A stretch of DNA of 64,000 nt from CAYRPN01 sp964426135. GTDB taxonomy: Bacteria; Planctomycetota; Phycisphaerae; Phycisphaerales; Phycisphaeraceae. The position numbers were made by a program, and so were the translations under genes. Positions 16,477 to 25,013 of the stretch are shown one piece after another; within the stretch, counting starts at the first letter, position 1; every line of letters begins with the position of its first letter. The stretch lies in contig CAYRPN010000007.1 of the NCBI GenBank assembly GCA_964426135.1, positions 1-64,000 on the forward strand. The letters run 5' to 3'. The notes below the pieces were generated by a model, which was not told where the DNA came from, ran no database searches, and was given only the letters and a program-made list of their open reading frames with translations.

Positions 16477-17940
16477 TCACTTCTCCCCCACACAAACCAC
16501 CACCTGCTGGCCCGGATCGTTGCTCTCGATGTTGCAGGTGGCGACATACAGCCGGCCGCCGTGCACGATCGGCGAACCGTACACCCGGCTGCCCGCGCCG
16601 AGTTTCACTGCGGGATCGGCGACCAGATCGAGCTTCCACACCGGCGATCCGTCGGCGAGCTTGATCGCGTGGACCACGCCTTGGATATCCGCCGCGTAAG
16701 CGGTGCCGCTTGCGATGGCTGCGCCGGCGAAGAACGGCGCCCCGCCGTCATAGAGCCACTTGCTCGCGCCGGTGGCGATATCGAACGCACGCACCTTGCC
16801 GTCGGTGGCGGTGAAGACGGCGAGGTTGTCCTTCACCGCGATCGCCGAGACCACGCCGCCTTTGACCGGTTTCTTCCACGCGACTTTTCCATCGGCGAGA
16901 TTGACCGCCATCACTTCACCCTTGGCCGCGCCGATCAGGCTCAGGTACATGCCCACGGTGCTGCAGCCGACGATCGCCTTGGCCCCCGGCCCTTCGCCGG
17001 CGATCGTCGCGCCGCCCCACGGGTTCGCCATCAGCGGCACTTCCCACGCTTGCGAGCCGTCGCCGGCGTTCAGCGCGATGAGCGAGCGCTTGCCCTGCTG
17101 CTCCTTGTCCAGGAACGCCGAGGAAACCAGCACGCGATCGCCTTCGACGGTGACCGGCGCATCGACGTGCCACTGGCCCCCGGCACCCGCGCCCTTCTGC
17201 CAGAGCACTTTCGGCGCCGGCTTGGGCAGCGCATCGGTCGTTGGTCTGACCGCGAAGTCGGGATCTTTCTTTTTCTGGTCTTCATACCTGGCAAGCAGTT
17301 GCTTCCACTGCACCTGCACTTTCGCCAGGGCTTCGGCGCGCGGCATCTCCTTGCCGTCGAGCACGAGCGCGGCGGGATCGAGGCAGTAGACGCCGGCATG
17401 GCCCGCGCCGAAATACACCTTCCCGCCGGCAACGCTGACCGCGCCTTCGATATGCACGAGCTGGCCTGGCACGGATAGCTCCCATACCGGGAATCCGTCA
17501 GCGGCGCTGATGGCCCGCATGATCGCGCCGTCGGTCAGATGCTGGCCATCGCCGAAGATCAGGTCATCGCCGACCAGCGCGGGCGAACTGACGATCACCT
17601 GCCGCACCGCCGGCGGCTTGACGGACCAGAGCACGCGCGACGAAGCCGCGGGGTCGAGGGAAAGCGCGTGAAAGAACGGCGTATTGAACGACCCGATCGC
17701 CGGCAGATACAGCGCCTTGTCCCCGATGGCGGGCGCGGCGACGAACTGATCCTTCGTCGCATGCACCCACAGCACCTTGGCGGACGCGGGGCCGTCCTTG
17801 CCATCGATGTTGCCGGTGCGCGCGGTGTTGCCGCGATAGGTGGGCCAGTCCCCCGGTTCGGCGGCGGAAACAGGTGCCACCGCCAAGAGCGCCGAGAGCG
17901 CGAAGGCGGAGGTGGTCAGAATTTTCGACATGGAGATCAT
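16477..17940 (-). CDS. exported PQQ-type beta-propeller protein
   Basis: This 487-residue protein has a Sec signal (residues 1-26; ALSALLAVAPVSAA). The mature sequence begins PGDWPTYRGNTARTGN, the classic start of PQQ_2/PQQ-like beta-propeller proteins of planctomycetes, and repeats the blade signature (for example AISAADGFPVWELSVP, ALNAGDGSQAWEVPL, AFDIATGASKWLYDGG and AIKLADGSPVWKLDL) about six times. Such proteins act outside the cytoplasm either as quinoprotein-like dehydrogenase folds or as scaffolds like BamB; no PQQ ligand set can be assigned here. A second in-frame ATG three codons in (17931) is possible. Confidence 0.85.
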   Translation of the reverse strand: MISMSKILTTSAFALSALLAVAPVSAAEPGDWPTYRGNTARTGNIDGKDGPASAKVLWVHATKDQFVAAPAIGDKALYLPAIGSFNTPFFHALSLDPAASSRVLWSVKPPAVRQVIVSSPALVGDDLIFGDGQHLTDGAIMRAISAADGFPVWELSVPGQLVHIEGAVSVAGGKVYFGAGHAGVYCLDPAALVLDGKEMPRAEALAKVQVQWKQLLARYEDQKKKDPDFAVRPTTDALPKPAPKVLWQKGAGAGGQWHVDAPVTVEGDRVLVSSAFLDKEQQGKRSLIALNAGDGSQAWEVPLMANPWGGATIAGEGPGAKAIVGCSTVGMYLSLIGAAKGEVMAVNLADGKVAWKKPVKGGVVSAIAVKDNLAVFTATDGKVRAFDIATGASKWLYDGGAPFFAGAAIASGTAYAADIQGVVHAIKLADGSPVWKLDLVADPAVKLGAGSRVYGSPIVHGGRLYVATCNIESNDPGQQVVVCVGEK

Positions 17941-17960
17941 TGAAGACTTTCGTCGAATGT

Positions 17961-18154
17961 CCGGCCCCCTCTCCCTCGCCGGGGGACGGGAGAGGGCTGG
18001 GGTGAGGGCCGGTGAAGCATGGACTCACGAATCAAATTTTGGATCTGCATCTGATCTCCGAACCGGCACAAGTTCCGTTTCACACAGGCGCATTCGTTCG
18101 CACAAGGATGTTCGGCCCTCACCCTAACCCTCTCCCGGAGGGAGAGGGGACCGG
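17961..18154. repeat. inverted pair of CCCTCTCCC hairpins
   Basis: Two hairpins bracket about 100 bp between two exported-protein genes. The left one (17961-18012) pairs CCCTCTCCC with GGGAGAGGG and continues GCTGGGGTGAGGGCCGG. The right one (18113-18154) carries CGGCCCTCACCC at its start and GGAGAGGGGACCGG at its end, so the outer ends are inverted copies. It resembles the hairpin family inserted inside hrpB and the DUF1549/1553 gene, but here it is extragenic. Confidence 0.75.
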
Positions 18155-18159
18155 AGTCC

Positions 18160-20397
18160 TCACTTCAACGCCGCCTTCGGCGTCTCGGCGATCAGCACCG
18201 CCGAGTCCTGGCCTTCGTTGTTCAGGAGCACGTCCGGAGCGCCGTCGCCGTTGAGGTCCGCCGCCAGCACCGCGCGGGTGTTGAACACGCGGGTGTAGAA
18301 GCCCACGTCATCGCCGGCATCGGCGAACTTGCCGCCGCCCAGGTTCTTCAGGTAGCGGTTGTGGCCCTTGAGGCAGCCGACGATCAGGTCGGGCTTGCCA
18401 GTTTTCTTGGGATCGATCGCCGCGACGCTAGTGGGCTGGCCGGGGATGTGGATGAGCGCGCCGCTGGCGGCGGTAACATCGGTGAACTTCAGGTTGCCCG
18501 CGTTGCGGAACACCTTGCAGCCATCGCGCTGCGGCACGATCAGATCAAGCTGCTTGTCGCCATCGATATCCGCTAGCAGCGGCGCAACGCCGCCGGCCTT
18601 GTAGCTGATGCCGGTGTCCGGCGCTTCGACGAAGCCCTTGGCGCCGTTGATCACCAGCACGCCGGTGCCGGCGCTGTAGAAGAAGTCCTGGCGTCCGTCG
18701 GCGTTGAAGTCGGCGACGAGCAGGCGATCGCCCTTGACTTTGCCGGCGGCGCCATCGACGCCGAGGTTCACCTGCGAGGTCACATCCTCGAACAGGCCGG
18801 GCACACCGGTGACTTCGCCCTTGGCCGCGAAATAGAACGCCCATTCGCCGTCGCCCTGCACCACTTTCAAGAGCAACTGGTTCTTGCCGGGTTTGAGCTT
18901 GAGCGTGACCAGATGCTGATCGGGCGTGCAGGCGCGGCTGGCATTCTCGCTGACGAGCTTTTCGCCGTTGAGCCAGACCACCAGCGCATCGTCGCTGCCG
19001 AAGGAGACGGGCAGATCGACCGCGCCGGGGGAATCGATCTCTCGGTGAATGTAGACGACGCTCTTGACGTTTTGCTCCGCGCCGTAGAGAGCGAGGTTGT
19101 TCACCTGGCCATCAAAGAAATCGCGCGCCTGCCATTTGATCTGGCTTCCGCCGCGGCCGGCGTAAGTGGCGTCGAACTTCAGTTCCTTCTCCGGCGGCTG
19201 CTCGCGGGCAAAGCCGCCGCCGTCGGAGTTGGTGAACGGCCCGACCGAGCGCCACTTGCCCAGGAGCGGCACCGTGGGCTTGATCGGCTGGTTGGGCGGA
19301 ATGTTGCGATAAAGCCGCAGCCCGAGGAAGCCGTTGGCCAGCAGCACGTCGGGGCGTTTGTCGTTGTCGTAATCGATGAAGCTGGCAGCGGTGCAGTTGT
19401 AGTAGGACTCATAGGGCAGGCCGCGCGAGTCATCCTTGAACGCGCCATTGCCCTGATTGGTGAATAGCTTCGGCCCGGTGGGCGTGGCCAGCAGCAGGTC
19501 GGGCTTGCCGTCGCCGTTGTAATCGGCCCAATCGGCGCTGCGGCTGGGCCCGCCGTAGCCGAGCGACGCTTCATTGAGCGTGTTGCCGCCGTTCTCCAGG
19601 AGAACGGTTCGCGTCTCGCCGTAGAGGCAGACATCCATCTTGCCGTCGCCGTTGAAATCCGCCGGCGCGATGCCCGCGGAACCGGGGGCGCCGGCGCCGA
19701 GGTTGGGCAACTGGCCAAGCTGAACGAATCCGGGCATGCCGACGAGCTTGCGGAAATCCTCGTTGCCGCCCCAGCCGACGAAGTCCTTCTGCGGGTTGTA
19801 GTCGTTCTGCTTCAGGCTGGCGCGCATGCGCTGGATGCGGGCGGTACCGGCCTTCAGCGCGTTCTTGTCGCCGTCCACCATGCAGGGCACGATCACTTCC
19901 TGACCGGCCATCAACTGCTGCACGATCGCGCCGAGTTTCTCCGGCTTGCCCGCATAGCTGCGGTTGAGGAACGGCTCGCCGTGGCTCATGCTCCACCAGT
20001 CGCCGGGATACGCCTGGTACCAGTAGCGATCGATGTACATCTCGCTCGACCCGCCGTTGTGAAAGAACACGGCGATCTTGCCGACCTCCGCCCACGCCAT
20101 GATCGTGTTCGGCTCGCGCGGCTCGAAGCCGGCGTTGATCTGGTGCTTGATCTCCTCCGTCGGGTGCTTGCCCTTGATGTCCTGCACCTTCTTGTAAACG
20201 ATGCGGCGGTTGGCCTTGTCCACCGCGGTGACCTGCACCACGAGGATGTTCGTGGACTCATTCACCAGCCGGCCCAGGGAATAAGGAATCTCCACGTAGG
20301 CGTGCGCCGGCTGAAGCGTGGGCAACACCAAGAGCGCCAGCGCGATCAGCGCGATGGAGGAAAGAACGGAACGAACGACGCGGGGCGGTTGGTTCAT
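18160..20397 (-). CDS. exported FG-GAP/VCBS repeat protein
   Basis: This protein has about 745 residues. The ATG at 20397 gives a clean Sec signal (MNQPPRVVRSVLSSIALIAL ... PAHA), with GGAG about 10 bp upstream; a longer frame adds unrelated sequence. Repeated calcium-loop motifs of the FG-GAP/VCBS type are obvious: DFNGDGKMDVCLYG, DYNGDGKPDLLLAT, DYDNDKRPDVLLAN, DFNADGRQDFFYS, DIDGDKQLDLIVP and DLNGDGAPDVLLNN. They predict an integrin-like beta-propeller. An intervening region (about residues 360-520) reads like a carbohydrate-binding or jelly-roll segment (VSFGSDDALVVWLNGEKL). It is a probable secreted binding or scaffold protein. Confidence 0.85.
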   Translation of the reverse strand: MNQPPRVVRSVLSSIALIALALLVLPTLQPAHAYVEIPYSLGRLVNESTNILVVQVTAVDKANRRIVYKKVQDIKGKHPTEEIKHQINAGFEPREPNTIMAWAEVGKIAVFFHNGGSSEMYIDRYWYQAYPGDWWSMSHGEPFLNRSYAGKPEKLGAIVQQLMAGQEVIVPCMVDGDKNALKAGTARIQRMRASLKQNDYNPQKDFVGWGGNEDFRKLVGMPGFVQLGQLPNLGAGAPGSAGIAPADFNGDGKMDVCLYGETRTVLLENGGNTLNEASLGYGGPSRSADWADYNGDGKPDLLLATPTGPKLFTNQGNGAFKDDSRGLPYESYYNCTAASFIDYDNDKRPDVLLANGFLGLRLYRNIPPNQPIKPTVPLLGKWRSVGPFTNSDGGGFAREQPPEKELKFDATYAGRGGSQIKWQARDFFDGQVNNLALYGAEQNVKSVVYIHREIDSPGAVDLPVSFGSDDALVVWLNGEKLVSENASRACTPDQHLVTLKLKPGKNQLLLKVVQGDGEWAFYFAAKGEVTGVPGLFEDVTSQVNLGVDGAAGKVKGDRLLVADFNADGRQDFFYSAGTGVLVINGAKGFVEAPDTGISYKAGGVAPLLADIDGDKQLDLIVPQRDGCKVFRNAGNLKFTDVTAASGALIHIPGQPTSVAAIDPKKTGKPDLIVGCLKGHNRYLKNLGGGKFADAGDDVGFYTRVFNTRAVLAADLNGDGAPDVLLNNEGQDSAVLIAETPKAALK

Positions 20398-20436
20398 CGA
20401 ACGAATCTCCACATAGGAGCGATGCGAACGACACAC

Positions 20437-20460
20437 GTTTAGCGACGGGGCTTGCCCCGT
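20437..20460. repeat. TTAGCG-family REP-like palindrome, copy 5
   Basis: GTTTAGCG is followed by the stem ACGGGGC/GCCCCGT with a TT loop. It lies in the spacer upstream of the FG-GAP gene and is identical in its core to the two copies at 46205 and 46341. Confidence 0.65.
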
Positions 20461-20474
20461 TTTTTCGTACAACG

Positions 20475-20612
20475 CAGATTGAAAATTGAAAATTGTCAAT
20501 TGAAAATTGCAAATCGGGGAACACGCCGCGAGCATCCGCCGGCATGTGAAGCGCCTTTTGCGCCCGCAGCCTGCAATTTCAAATTTTCAATTTTCAATTT
20601 TCAATTTGCAAT
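20475..20612. repeat. inverted pair of AT-rich heptamer arrays, TTGAAAA
   Basis: The left array (about 20475-20513) consists of roughly five units of TTGAAAA with variants TTGTCAA and TTGCAAA. The right array (about 20573-20612) carries the reverse complement (TTTTCAA, TTTCAA). The two are separated by about 60 bp. In a GC-rich genome these blocks are very unusual in base composition. They lie between the TPR gene stop and the FG-GAP gene. Confidence 0.8.
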
Positions 20613-20632
20613 CCTGTCTTACCTTTCAACGC

Positions 20633-23600
20633 TTACTTCATTTCCGCCAATCGCTCCTGCGCGACCTTCGCCCACGGCGTGGAGGCATAGTCCTTGATCG
20701 CGCGGTTGAGTAGCGCCTTCGCCTGCTCGGGCTGCTGCATGTCCTTGAGCACGGACGCCGCCTCCACGAGCGCAGCGCCGGACCACTGCGGATAGTCGTA
20801 CGTGAACGGCACGACCAGCAGCGCCGTCGCCGCTTCACCCAGCTTTTTCTGCTCGCGCAGGCAGATGCCGATCTGCAACTGCGCCTTGGCGGCGACCTCG
20901 GCGGCGGTGGCCTTGGTCACTTCGCGGTACTGGGCGATTGCCTGGTCCCACTGCTTCTGGTTCTGCAGCGCCCAGCCCATGCCGTAGCGGGCCTCGTGCT
21001 TCCACTCGCTGTTGCCGTAGCGACCGATCAGCGTCTCCATCGCCTGCCGGCTTTCGTTCCACTGGCCGGCGTAGGCGTAGGCGTGGCCGAGGCGTAGCGT
21101 GGCGCGGTCGCTGACGCCGGGGAACTGGTGCAGCTCGCCCTTGTCGCGGAACGGCACGAGCAACTGGATCGCGCCGGCGAAATCCTTGGCCAGCATTTTC
21201 ACCTCGGCCGTGCGATAGCGCGATTCAGCCGCCACCAGCGGGTTCTTGCTCTGGATCGATTGCCCGAACTGCTCGGCTGCGTTCGTCGCGTCGTTCTTGC
21301 CCAGGTAGCACGCGCCCAGCCGCAGGCGAATGCGATCGGACAGCGCCGGTTCCGGTTCCAGGTCCACCGCCTCCGTCAGCAGCGGGATCGCCGCGTCGAA
21401 CGCATCGCGCAGCGCGTGCATCTCCGCCTGTTCGAACCGCGCCAGAATCGCCAGCGGCGCATCCGACGAAGCCTTGACGATCTGCTGGTACTGCTCCATC
21501 GCTTTCTGCTGCGCCGGCTGCCAGGGCACGGTCGCCAGCGCGACCACCGGCGCGTTCACCACTGGCGCGGGCTTGCCAGGCTCGGCGTTCTTCGTCGCCA
21601 GTTCCTGCGCCTTCTTGCGCGATTCCTCCGCCAATGCCGACCGCGCGACTTCCGCTTCCACTTCGCCCACGGAGCGCCAGCACCACGCCGCCTCGTAGAA
21701 CATGCGCAGGTGCGCCTCGCTGCCGGGCGCCTTCTGGCCGACGGAACCCGCGGTGGATTCGAAGTACTGCGCCGTCTCGCGCAGCTCGCCCAGCGATTTC
21801 GCATAAGCGTCCGAGGCGGCTTTCTTCTCCTCAGGCTTGGCGTCGCCCTTGCTCATGGCGATCTTCGCCTGCTGCATCGCGGCGCGGATGACTTCCTGCC
21901 GGCACTGCCCGCTGCGCCACGCCGCCTCGGGCGCCTCGGCCGATGCCGGGAACGCCTTGACCACGTTGTCGAAAATCGCCTTGGCCTCGGCGGGTTTGCC
22001 GCTTTCCTTCAGCGCCAGAGCGTGGTGGTACTGCATCAGCGGCACCCACGCGACGCGCGTCGGATCCGCCGCGACGCCGGCCTCGAACTTCTGCCGGGCC
22101 GTCTCCATCGTCTTGGCGGCGTCGGCGGGCTTGTTCTGCTGCCGCTGCATCTGCGCCATCCGCAGGAACGCCAGCGGCGCCACCGGCGCCTTCTGCAACG
22201 GGTCGCCGTTGAACCGGTTCAGCTCGTTGAACGAGCCGCCCATGTCGCCCTGCATCGCCATCACCTTGGCGCGCTCCAGCACGGCCGTGGGCATCAGCGG
22301 GTGGGCGGCGAATTGCTGCATGACGCGCTCGTAACCGGCGCGGGCGAGCTGCATGGTCTGATTGCGTTCGTTGGGTTCGACGATGATGGCGGCGACGCGC
22401 TGCCGGCAGTCGCCGATCTTGATGATCGCGGGCACCAGTTCCGCGTGCTTCTCATTGCCGGCGATGAACGTGTCCAGCAGCTTGATCGCCTCATTCAACT
22501 GGCTCAGCAGCCTGCCCGTGGCGATGGCGTCCGTGGCGTCGGCGGGAGCGGTGCGGATGAGGCAGTCGGCCAACAGGAAACTGGTCAGCGCCAGATCGCC
22601 CATGCGTTCGGAGGAGCCGATGCTGCTGAGCGTCTTGAATGCGTCGTCGTACTGCGCGAGACGATACTGCGACAGGCCCATGCCGAAGCGGGCGGTGTCG
22701 ATGGAGGCGAACTCGGGGAACTTGTCGATGACCGCCTTGTAGCGTTTGATCGCTTCGTCGTAGAGGGCTTTGAGCTGCGCGGGGTTCTTGGCGACCTCCG
22801 GATTTCTGCTGCCGGCGTCGGCGAGGGCGAAGGCGTTCTCGGCGGCGCGGAACATCACGGTGGGCAGCAGCGCGCTGCGCGGGTAGGCCGCGACGAAGCC
22901 GGCGATGGTCTGATCCGACTGCGGATACTGCGCCGCCAGGTGCTGGGCCGTGGCCAGCCGCTGCATGGCGAGTTCGACGCGTTCCGCCTCCGCCTTTTCA
23001 TTCACGACGGTCTGGTACACGACGATCGCCTCGGCGGGCTGCTTGGCGCCGGCGAGCGTGTCGCCCAGTTCCAGCAGGATGTCGGCCCGGCGCAGCTTGG
23101 CATCGCCGTCCTGCGCCGCGAGTTGGCCGGCGCGGTCGGCGGCGGCGCGGTACTGCACCACGGCCGCGGCGGTGGCCTGCTGAACGACCGGCGCGTTGGC
23201 GGGATCGGCCGCCCCGATCGCCGCGCGGGCGAGGTACCACCGAGCCTGGTAGCCAAGCTGCGGATGATCCTGCAGCGGCGGCAGCGCCTTGTTCGCCTCG
23301 GCCCAGTTCTTCGCCTTCACCTGGGCATAGCCCAGTTGGAGCTGCGCCTCGGGCAACAGCGGCGACTTGGGAAACGCGGCGATGAACTTCGTGAAGCGGT
23401 CAACCGCCTCGCCGGTCTTGCCCGTTTCGAGCATCAGCACGCCGGAGTAAAAGCCGGCTCGTTCGATGTGTTCGGGCGCGGGGCCTTTGACGAGCGCTTC
23501 GAGGCGTTCCTTCTCGCGCGGGTTGGCCTTGAACTGGTCGGGCACTTTCAGCGCTTCGGTCGCGGCGGTGATCGACGCCTGGTAATCGGTCAGCAGCGAT

Positions 23601-24502
23601 TCGTAGAGCGCCGCCGCTTCATGCTTTTCATCGCCGAGGTGATGGGCGCGGGCGAGCAGGTAGCGCGCATGGACGCCGAAGATCGGATCCTTGAACGGAG
23701 CGAGCATGGCCAGCGTCCGGCCGCTGGCGAGGAAATCGCCCGCGAGGAAATGCGCATAGCCGTTGTAATACCGGCCCAGGTCGCGGAACCGGCTGCGGTT
23801 GAGGACGGGGTCTTTCAGGAACGGCTCCGTGGTCGCCAGCGCTTCCTTCACCTTGCCCGTGCGAAGCTGCATCTCCGCCAGATCGCTGCGGCTTCGCGCC
23901 GCCCACTCCGCGTCGGCGGGCAGTTCGCCGGCGGGCGGCACGGGAGTGGCGGTGGTGCGCTGCGTGAACGCGGCCAGCGCCTGCGCGTAAAAATTGCCGG
24001 CCTGGTCGAAGTTGGTGGCCGCGTTCTGGCGATGCTGCGCCGCCTCGGCGGGCTTGGCGGCGGCCTGGCTGAGGAAGAACGCGCCCTGGCCCCGGTAACC
24101 GGCGCCCAGGTAATGCAGCGCGAAGGGGCGGTCGGGATAATCCGCGATGGCCGCCACCTGCTGGAGCAATTGAATCGCAGCGCCGTAATCGCGATCCAGC
24201 CCGTTGGGCAGGTTAGGGACCGCCGGCCCATCGAGCAGGCTCACCGCCAGGCCGTAGCGGGCCGCCGTGATCTCCTTGTGGCTGCCATAGGTGGCGATGA
24301 ACTTGCGGAACTGCTCGGTCGCCAGCGCCCATTGCTTCTCATTGAACGCCCGCTTGGCGCTGTCGATCAGCGCGGCGGCCTGCTGCTCGGCATTGAGGTC
24401 CTGCGCCGCAGCCGGCGCGGAGTTAAGGGAAGCCAGCAAACACGCCATCCAGAGGATGAACGACGAAACCGATGATCGGCGCGCAAGCAGAGTGGTCGAC
24501 AT
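20633..24502 (-). CDS. very large exported TPR-repeat protein
   Basis: This 1289-residue protein starts at ATG 24502, which has AGGAG at 8 bp and gives a signal peptide MSTTLLARRSSVSSFILWMA and on to about residue 34 (APAAAQ). From there to the C-terminus it is built almost entirely of tetratricopeptide-like helix pairs (for example AAALIDSAKRAFNEKQWALA, RFTKFIAAFPKSPLLPEAQL, AIKRYKAVIDKFPEFASID and QAIAQYREVTKATAAEV), with the tolA-Q/YbgF-like pattern KFPxSxxxPxAxxxLG. It probably acts as a periplasmic or envelope scaffold. It ends in TPWAKVAQERLAEMK. The size is at the upper end for this class; the substrate or partner is unknown. Confidence 0.85.
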   Translation of the reverse strand: MSTTLLARRSSVSSFILWMACLLASLNSAPAAAQDLNAEQQAAALIDSAKRAFNEKQWALATEQFRKFIATYGSHKEITAARYGLAVSLLDGPAVPNLPNGLDRDYGAAIQLLQQVAAIADYPDRPFALHYLGAGYRGQGAFFLSQAAAKPAEAAQHRQNAATNFDQAGNFYAQALAAFTQRTTATPVPPAGELPADAEWAARSRSDLAEMQLRTGKVKEALATTEPFLKDPVLNRSRFRDLGRYYNGYAHFLAGDFLASGRTLAMLAPFKDPIFGVHARYLLARAHHLGDEKHEAAALYESLLTDYQASITAATEALKVPDQFKANPREKERLEALVKGPAPEHIERAGFYSGVLMLETGKTGEAVDRFTKFIAAFPKSPLLPEAQLQLGYAQVKAKNWAEANKALPPLQDHPQLGYQARWYLARAAIGAADPANAPVVQQATAAAVVQYRAAADRAGQLAAQDGDAKLRRADILLELGDTLAGAKQPAEAIVVYQTVVNEKAEAERVELAMQRLATAQHLAAQYPQSDQTIAGFVAAYPRSALLPTVMFRAAENAFALADAGSRNPEVAKNPAQLKALYDEAIKRYKAVIDKFPEFASIDTARFGMGLSQYRLAQYDDAFKTLSSIGSSERMGDLALTSFLLADCLIRTAPADATDAIATGRLLSQLNEAIKLLDTFIAGNEKHAELVPAIIKIGDCRQRVAAIIVEPNERNQTMQLARAGYERVMQQFAAHPLMPTAVLERAKVMAMQGDMGGSFNELNRFNGDPLQKAPVAPLAFLRMAQMQRQQNKPADAAKTMETARQKFEAGVAADPTRVAWVPLMQYHHALALKESGKPAEAKAIFDNVVKAFPASAEAPEAAWRSGQCRQEVIRAAMQQAKIAMSKGDAKPEEKKAASDAYAKSLGELRETAQYFESTAGSVGQKAPGSEAHLRMFYEAAWCWRSVGEVEAEVARSALAEESRKKAQELATKNAEPGKPAPVVNAPVVALATVPWQPAQQKAMEQYQQIVKASSDAPLAILARFEQAEMHALRDAFDAAIPLLTEAVDLEPEPALSDRIRLRLGACYLGKNDATNAAEQFGQSIQSKNPLVAAESRYRTAEVKMLAKDFAGAIQLLVPFRDKGELHQFPGVSDRATLRLGHAYAYAGQWNESRQAMETLIGRYGNSEWKHEARYGMGWALQNQKQWDQAIAQYREVTKATAAEVAAKAQLQIGICLREQKKLGEAATALLVVPFTYDYPQWSGAALVEAASVLKDMQQPEQAKALLNRAIKDYASTPWAKVAQERLAEMK

Positions 24503-24879
24503 CAACGAATACTCCTGGGTGGACGTCGCGAATGGCGGGGTGCGGAGGCCTGCGGGCAAACCATATCAGAAAGCCCGCGCGGGCATACGAAAAGTGAACG
24601 GGTTCTCAAGTGTGCGTCTTCCGCGAACACGGCGAAATCCTTCGGTCAGGCAACGGGAGAAACGCGGCAAAAACCGGGCTTCCGATTGCAGTGAATCCCT
24701 TCACATCAGGCCGGCCTCCGCCGTCGATCGCAGAGCCGCCGTGTCAAAACGAGGCACTCTCAAACCCATCGCGGCGATTATCCGCACCGGGCAGGGCGCG
24801 GGTCAAGAGGAATTGTCAATGGTGAGGTGGAGGATACGGGACGACCCTGCCCGCCGATTGTCACCAGCTCCCATTTCTC

Positions 24880-24910
24880 GTTTAGCGGATGCACCGCAGG
24901 TGCCTGTCGA
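24880..24910. repeat. TTAGCG-family REP-like palindrome, copy 6
   Basis: The sequence GTTTAGCGG is followed by an imperfect stem GATGCACC..GGTGC and then CTGTCGA. It shares head and tail with the copy at 6957-6987 and faces the copy at 24962-24987. Confidence 0.55.
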
Positions 24911-24961
24911 ACGCCCCGCGACAGCGATGCACATCGCAACGGCGCGTCGTGCCGCGTTCGT

Positions 24962-24987
24962 CCAGACGCCTTCGGCGTTTCCGCTAA
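24962..24987. repeat. TTAGCG-family REP-like palindrome, copy 7
   Basis: The stem GACGCC TTC GGCGTT is followed by TCCGCTAAC. It is in inverted orientation to copy 6 and nearly identical to the copy at 16382-16411. Confidence 0.55.
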
Positions 24988-25013
24988 CCTCCAGGCCGTT
25001 TAACCTTGTTCGC

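Larger units (their letters stand above)
24503..25013. other. 511-bp gene-free spacer
   Basis: No credible gene or RNA is seen. It contains two TTAGCG-type palindromes in inverted orientation (24880-24910 and 24962-24987). The promoter of the TPR gene must lie in the first 200 bp (minus strand), but I cannot assign it. Confidence 0.5.

Noticed and set aside
21128..24475. 1115-residue plus-strand open frame
   Set aside because: It lies opposite the TPR gene and is rich in Arg, Leu, Gly and His, without start signal or domains; it is the antisense shadow of a GC-rich gene.
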